Of a stretch of DNA of 43,385 bases, positions 40,098 to 43,385 are shown piece after piece; the first letter of the stretch is position 1; every line of letters starts with the position of its first letter. The notes under the pieces are model-generated. The model did not search any database. It was not told the DNA's origin and saw only the letters and a program-made list of their open reading frames with translations. This DNA comes from WHSW01 sp035296705 (GTDB taxonomy: Bacteria; Actinomycetota; Thermoleophilia; Solirubrobacterales; 70-9), in the NCBI GenBank assembly GCA_035296705.1, contig DATHAL010000020.1:1-43385 (forward strand), read 5' to 3'. Both the position numbers and the translations under genes were made by a program.

Positions 40098-41161
40098 CCG
40101 AAGCGCCGCAGGCCACCGAGCCGGGGGTCGACTTCGCCTCCGACAACCACGCCGGCGTCCACCCCGAGGTGCTGGAGGCGATCGCCGCGGCGAACGAGGG
40201 GCATGCCGGCTCCTACGGCTCCGATCCGTGGACGCAACGCGCGGAGGCCGCCTTTCGCCGGCACTTCGGCGAGCGGGCGCGCGCCTACGTCGTGTTCAAC
40301 GGCACCGGCGCCAACGTCGCCGCGATCGACGCGCTCACGGGGGCGCAGGAGGCGGTGATCTGCACCGACACCGCCCACATGCACGTCGACGAGTGCGGCG
40401 CCCCCGAGCGCCTCGTCGGCACGAAGCTGCTCACCGTGGCCACCGAGCACGGAAAGCTCTCGCCCGAGGACGTCGGCCGCTGGGAGGGGCGGCGTGGCGA
40501 CGAGCACCAGGCTCAGCCACGCGTCGTCTCGATCACCCAGTCGAGCGAGCTCGGGACCGTCTATACGCTCGCCGAGACGCGGGCGCTCGCCGAGGCCGCC
40601 CACGATCTCGGGATGCTCGTCCACGTCGACGGCGCGCGGCTGGCGAACGCGGCGGTAGCGCTCGATGCCTCGCTCGGCGAGATCACGACCGAGGCGGGAG
40701 TCGACGCAGTCTCCTTCGGCGGCACGAAGAACGGGCTCATGGTCGGCGACGCGGTCATCTTCCCGCGGCCGGATCTAGCGCCGTCGTTCACCTTCACGCG
40801 CAAACAGCTCGGGCAGCTCGCCTCGAAGATGCGGTTCATCGGCGCCTCCTTCGAGGCGCTCCTCGGCGGCGACCTGTGGCTGCGAAACGCCCGCCACGCC
40901 AACGCGATGGCGGCGCGGCTTGCGGAGGCCGTCGGCGGCCTGGACGACGTTGAGATCACGCATCCCGTGGACGCGAACGCGGTGTTCGCGAGGCTCCCCG
41001 GGCCGGCGATCGATCGCCTGCTCCACGAGCTCCCTGGCGAGCACCCCTTCTACGTCTGGGACGACGCCGCCGACGAGGTGCGCTGGATGTGCGCCTGGGA
41101 TACGACGGAGGCCGCCGTGGACGACTTCGCGGCCGCGGTCGCCAAGGCCGTCCGCGGTTAG
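40094..41161 (+). CDS. Low-specificity L-threonine aldolase / beta-eliminating lyase family
   Basis: 355 residues. A PLP enzyme of the aspartate-aminotransferase fold: FASDNHAGVHPEVLEAIA at the start, YVVFNGTGANVAAIDAL (phosphate-binding), VHVDGARLANAAV (Asp179 pairs with the PLP ring N) and SFGGTKNGLMVGDA with PLP-Lys212. This agrees with low-specificity threonine aldolases, which split beta-hydroxy-amino acids to glycine and an aldehyde; other beta-eliminating lyases share the fold. The SDR could oxidise or reduce the aldehyde or hydroxy product. It overlaps the SDR and is 9 bases before the hydrolase. Confidence 0.92.
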   Translation: MTEAPQATEPGVDFASDNHAGVHPEVLEAIAAANEGHAGSYGSDPWTQRAEAAFRRHFGERARAYVVFNGTGANVAAIDALTGAQEAVICTDTAHMHVDECGAPERLVGTKLLTVATEHGKLSPEDVGRWEGRRGDEHQAQPRVVSITQSSELGTVYTLAETRALAEAAHDLGMLVHVDGARLANAAVALDASLGEITTEAGVDAVSFGGTKNGLMVGDAVIFPRPDLAPSFTFTRKQLGQLASKMRFIGASFEALLGGDLWLRNARHANAMAARLAEAVGGLDDVEITHPVDANAVFARLPGPAIDRLLHELPGEHPFYVWDDAADEVRWMCAWDTTEAAVDDFAAAVAKAVRG

Positions 41162-41170
41162 CCTGGGCCG

Positions 41171-42235
41171 ATGGCGACGATCCGCGAGCGAGCCGAGGCG
41201 GGACTCGCGTGGACCGTTGTGCGTCTGCCGCATCCGCTCGCTCGCCTGGTCGCGGGCCGTCCGATCCGCGTCGACGGGCAGGAGCTCGACGTGCAGGTGC
41301 AAATCGCGCTGCGCCTCGAGAAGCTGATCGGCGGATTCAAGCCGCGCCCGGTCAGCGAGGCGCGCGCGCTCCGGCGCAGCGAGGCCCGCGCCTTCTCCGG
41401 CCCCCGGATCGAGCTCGCCCGGGTCGAGGCGATGGAGGTGCCCGGCCCGGCCGGCCCGATCCGCGCCCGCCGCTACGTCCCGCACGGTGTCCAGGATCCC
41501 GCGCCACTCGTCGTCTACTTCCACGGCGGCGGCCACGTGGTGGGCGACCTCGACACGCACGACCAGTCCTGTCGCTTCCTCGCCCGCGAAATCCCGGCCC
41601 CGCTGATCGCGATCGAGTACCGCTGCGCGCCGGACGATCGCTTCCCGGCGGCCGTGGACGACGCCCTCGCCGCCTTCCGCTGGGCGCACGCGAACGCGGC
41701 GGAGCTCGGCGTCGACCCCGATCGGATCGCGGTCGCCGGCGACAGCGCCGGCGGCAACCTCGCCGCCGCGGTCGCCCAGCTCGCGGCCGCCGACGGCGGG
41801 CCGGCGCCGGCGTTCCAGGCTCTGATCTACCCGGTGTGCGACTACTCGCGAAAGCGCCGCTCCTATGAGCTCTTCGCCGAGGGCTTCTTCCTCACCAGCG
41901 CCGAGATGGACTGGTACCGCGACCACTACTTCGCCTCGGCCGACGACCGCAGCGACCCGCGCGCCTCGCCGATCCTCGGCGAGGATCTCTCGGGGGTCCC
42001 GCCCGCGCACATCGTCACCGCGGGCTTCGACCCGCTCCGCGACGAGGCGGAGGACTACGGCGGCCGACTTCGCGAGGCGGGCGTGCCCGTAACGCTGCGC
42101 CGGGAGAGCGACCTCGTTCACGGGTTCATCAACGCCGTCGGCCTCGGCGGCCGCTCCGCGGAGGCCGGCCGCACAATCGCGGCGGAGATCGCGGCGGGAT
42201 TGACGGCCGGGGAGCGAGATCACTCGCTAGGCTGA
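41171..42235 (+). CDS. Alpha/beta-hydrolase of the hormone-sensitive-lipase family
   Basis: 354 residues. Oxyanion-hole motif YFHGGGHVVGDLDTHD (residues 117-131), nucleophile Ser192 in VAGDSAGGNLAAAVA, and C-terminal ESDLVHGFINAVG with the catalytic His; the acid is probably in AGFDPLRDEA. It is an esterase or lipase acting on short acyl esters, in the cytoplasm (no signal peptide). It follows the lyase by 9 bases and is probably the last gene of the LysR-controlled operon; tRNA-Thr lies just beyond. Confidence 0.93.
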   Translation: MATIRERAEAGLAWTVVRLPHPLARLVAGRPIRVDGQELDVQVQIALRLEKLIGGFKPRPVSEARALRRSEARAFSGPRIELARVEAMEVPGPAGPIRARRYVPHGVQDPAPLVVYFHGGGHVVGDLDTHDQSCRFLAREIPAPLIAIEYRCAPDDRFPAAVDDALAAFRWAHANAAELGVDPDRIAVAGDSAGGNLAAAVAQLAAADGGPAPAFQALIYPVCDYSRKRRSYELFAEGFFLTSAEMDWYRDHYFASADDRSDPRASPILGEDLSGVPPAHIVTAGFDPLRDEAEDYGGRLREAGVPVTLRRESDLVHGFINAVGLGGRSAEAGRTIAAEIAAGLTAGERDHSLG

Positions 42236-42242
42236 GCACCGC

Positions 42243-42315
42243 GCCCGGATAGCTCAGTTGGTAGAGCACCTCCATGGTAAGGAGGGGGTCACGAGTTCGA
42301 GTCTCGTTCCGGGCT
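42243..42315 (+). tRNA. tRNA-Thr (anticodon GGT)
   Basis: 73 nt: acceptor GCCCGGA/TCCGGGC, D stem GCTC/GAGC, anticodon stem CCTCC/GGAGG with loop ATGGTAA (GGT), T arm ACGAG-TTCGAGT-CTCGT, discriminator T. CCA is not encoded. The excisionase-like and recombinase genes follow it, so its 3' end is the likely attachment site of the element. Confidence 0.97.
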
Positions 42316-42323
42316 TGGTCGAG

Positions 42324-42348
42324 AACCACGCTGCGGCGGGGTTTTCTT
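42324..42348 (+). terminator. Intrinsic terminator after tRNA-Thr
   Basis: AACCACGC pairs with GCGGGGTT (one mismatch) around TGCG, followed by TTCTT. It ends the tRNA transcript 9 bases after the gene. Confidence 0.6.
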
Positions 42349-42387
42349 ATGCTCGGATGCGGCTGGCTGTTGGCGCTGGGCGGATGA

Positions 42388-42405
42388 TGGAAGCTTTTTG
42401 GAAGC
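42388..42405 (+). repeat. Tandem TGGAAGC pair, copy 1
   Basis: TGGAAGC-TTTT-TGGAAGC, two identical 7-mers starting 11 bp apart (one helical turn). The same arrangement occurs on the other strand at 42757-42774. Confidence 0.8.
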
Positions 42406-42473
42406 GGTGCGGCGCGGTAGCCCCCTAGTGGTTCCTCCCCCGCCGCCCCTTCCTCGGAGTTGGCGGCCCATGT

Positions 42474-42746
42474 GAGCTATCCGAAGAGAGCCTCGCGCCG
42501 CTCGCTCAGCTCATTGCCGACACGGTTGCTCAGGGTGGCAACGCTTCGTCGGGGTCTCTACCTAACAAGTGGATTACGTCGGAGGACGCCGCGAGTTATC
42601 TCGGCATCTCGGTTGACGCTCTTTACAAGCTCACAGCACGCGAAGCGATCCCCTATTCGCAGGACGCGCCCAACGGCAAGATGTACTTCCAGCGGTCCCA
42701 ACTTGATCGGTGGCGGCGGTCTAACGCTCGCGGGCCGCAGCTTTGA
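42474..42746 (+). CDS. Excisionase-like HTH protein; start codon not found
   Basis: The frame carries LPNKWITSEDAASYLGISVD, ALYKLTAREAIPY, GKMYFQRSQLDRWRR, a MerR-like HTH_17/excisionase domain, and stops at 42744-42746. Upstream residues SEESLAPLAQLIADTVAQGG look like the usual helical N-terminus, and the frame is open from 42429, but there is no ATG, GTG or TTG in it. The coordinate given is only the beginning of recognisable sequence. Either it starts at a rare codon (an ATT at about 42522 is possible) or a frameshift has removed the start. Xis-type proteins bend DNA and bias integrase towards excision. Confidence 0.6.
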   Translation, partial: ELSEESLAPLAQLIADTVAQGGNASSGSLPNKWITSEDAASYLGISVDALYKLTAREAIPYSQDAPNGKMYFQRSQLDRWRRSNARGPQL

Positions 42747-42756
42747 GGTTTGGCGT

Positions 42757-42774
42757 GCTTCCAACGTGCTTCCA
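42757..42774 (-). repeat. Tandem TGGAAGC pair, copy 2 (inverted)
   Basis: On the minus strand TGGAAGC-ACGT-TGGAAGC, with the same 11-bp period as copy 1 at 42388-42405, in the opposite orientation. The two pairs flank the excisionase-like gene. Neighbouring bases also form a 10-bp direct repeat CGTGCTTCCA at 42754 and 42765. Confidence 0.8.
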
Positions 42775-42920
42775 CGAGGCTCGGGACCCGCATCAGAAAG
42801 GCGATTCTGCCGCGACTCCTTGCTGTGTCAGTAAGGGGTCGGTAGGGTCGTGCGCGCCCAACAATGTGCTCCCGCGCTGCGCCAACAGCCGGGAGCGTGA
42901 CCCACGGAGGTATCAGCTCC

Positions 42921-43385
42921 ATGAGTAAGGCTCAGGCTAGCCCTCGCCGCGTCCGCGTCGAGCACAACATCTACAAGCGGATCGCCGCGAACGGCAAGCC
43001 GAGCTACGAGGTCGTCTACCGAGACTCGACCGGCGTGCAGCGACACAAGGCGACCGGGCCTAAGATCTCGGTTGCGCGAGCGGAGCGCGACTCGATTCTG
43101 GGCCGGAGAGGAAGTGGCGAGCGAGTACAACCGAACCCGCAGCTTCGGTTCAGCGACGCCGCTGATCAGTGGCTCGCGGTGCAGGTGGCGGCGAAGCGCC
43201 CCGCGACGCAGGCCAGTTACACAGGTTCCGTAGAGAGTCATCTTCGGCCCCGCTGGGGCAACCGGCGCATGGACCGCATCACGACCGATGATGCGGCGCG
43301 CCTGATTCAAGAGTTGCGGGAGGAGGGCAAGGCGGAGGCGACGATCGAGTCGATCTGCAAAGCAGCGCGTCGGGTGTTCAAGTTC
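42921..43385 (+). CDS. Tyrosine recombinase/integrase, N-terminal part (cut by window edge)
   Basis: 155 residues from ATG 42921 (GGAGG site 11 bases upstream). VRVEHNIYKRIAANGKPSYE, VVYRDSTGVQRHKATGPK is the AP2-like/arm-binding N-terminus of phage-type integrases. RFSDAADQWLAVQVAAKRPA, TQASYTGSVESHLRPRWGNR is the core-binding SAM-like domain, and ITTDDAARLIQELREEGKAE continues it. The catalytic Arg-His-Arg-Tyr domain is beyond the window. It is the recombinase of the element beside tRNA-Thr. Confidence 0.9.
   Translation, partial: MSKAQASPRRVRVEHNIYKRIAANGKPSYEVVYRDSTGVQRHKATGPKISVARAERDSILGRRGSGERVQPNPQLRFSDAADQWLAVQVAAKRPATQASYTGSVESHLRPRWGNRRMDRITTDDAARLIQELREEGKAEATIESICKAARRVFKF

Larger units (their letters stand above)
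42316..43385. mobile_element. Edge of a tRNA-Thr-associated integrative element
   Basis: Directly after tRNA-Thr are an excisionase-like HTH protein and a tyrosine recombinase, with paired repeats typical of recombination regions. The base composition is clearly less GC-rich than the flanking genome. The other end lies beyond the window, so a full element, its size and cargo cannot be seen. Confidence 0.6.

Noticed and set aside
42129..42329. A small minus-strand frame containing NETRTRDPLLTMEVLYQL
   Set aside because: This is the translated complement of the tRNA-Thr gene, a frequent false prediction.
1..43385. CRISPR array or rRNA genes
   Set aside because: No regularly spaced direct repeats with unique spacers and no conserved rRNA segments were noticed on either strand.

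Overview
The window is very GC-rich, densely packed bacterial DNA. It looks like an actinobacterium of the Thermoleophilia/Solirubrobacterales type. The grounds are the nrdR-nrdJ (B12-dependent, class II) ribonucleotide reductase pair, the topA-tmk-holB cluster, a short SigA-type primary sigma factor, an F420-reductase-like Rossmann protein, FolE2, and many small Lrp/LuxR/LysR-regulated oxidoreductase clusters. The placement is inferred from gene content only.

Layout. 1-8.7 kb: the 5' part of lon (minus strand), an SDR overlapping a YcaQ-type DNA glycosylase, a Thr-rich membrane peptide, an arsenate-reductase-type phosphatase with an unrecognised duplicated protein, a frameshifted NADP/F420-type reductase and class II RNR. 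8.7-16.9 kb: nrdR, a hemolysin-III-type membrane protein with an 11-residue repeat stalk, a Gfo/Idh/MocA dehydrogenase followed by the remnant of a deleted partner gene, then a minus-strand run (precorrin-2 dehydrogenase, tiny zinc-ribbon peptide, aldo/keto reductase, YceH, frameshifted LuxR regulator, methyltransferase). 17-23.5 kb: a plus-strand operon topA (archaeal-looking active site), tmk, holB, sensor kinase, response regulator. 23.5-34 kb: tRNA-Thr(CGT), GroES-zinc-ribbon fusion, two GT2 glycosyltransferases with a DUF2304-type protein, permease-YHS fusion, TMEM175-type channel, two exported ferritin-like proteins with a thioesterase, family-5 uracil-DNA glycosylase, pgsA, folE2 and the primary sigma factor.

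34-42.2 kb is the most unusual stretch. A frameshifted PD-(D/E)XK nuclease gene, with a LexA-like palindrome directly upstream, reads straight through a tRNA-Tyr gene into an AbrB-type domain. Next come an Lrp/AsnC regulator divergent from a 711-residue GATase-like/DUF6421 fusion, a zinc-ribbon membrane protein, a LysR regulator, and a tightly coupled SDR - threonine-aldolase-type lyase - alpha/beta-hydrolase operon. DUF6421 carries an HxxxH...EExR pattern that suggests an undescribed metallohydrolase, and the set looks like a small amino-acid or amino-alcohol catabolic system.

42.2-43.4 kb: tRNA-Thr(GGT) followed by the edge of an integrative element (excisionase-like HTH without a normal start codon, and a truncated tyrosine recombinase). 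Paired TGGAAGC repeats spaced by one helical turn lie on both sides of the excisionase-like gene.

At least three genes are split by apparent single-base indels and another is internally deleted. Either real gene decay or draft-quality sequence could explain this.
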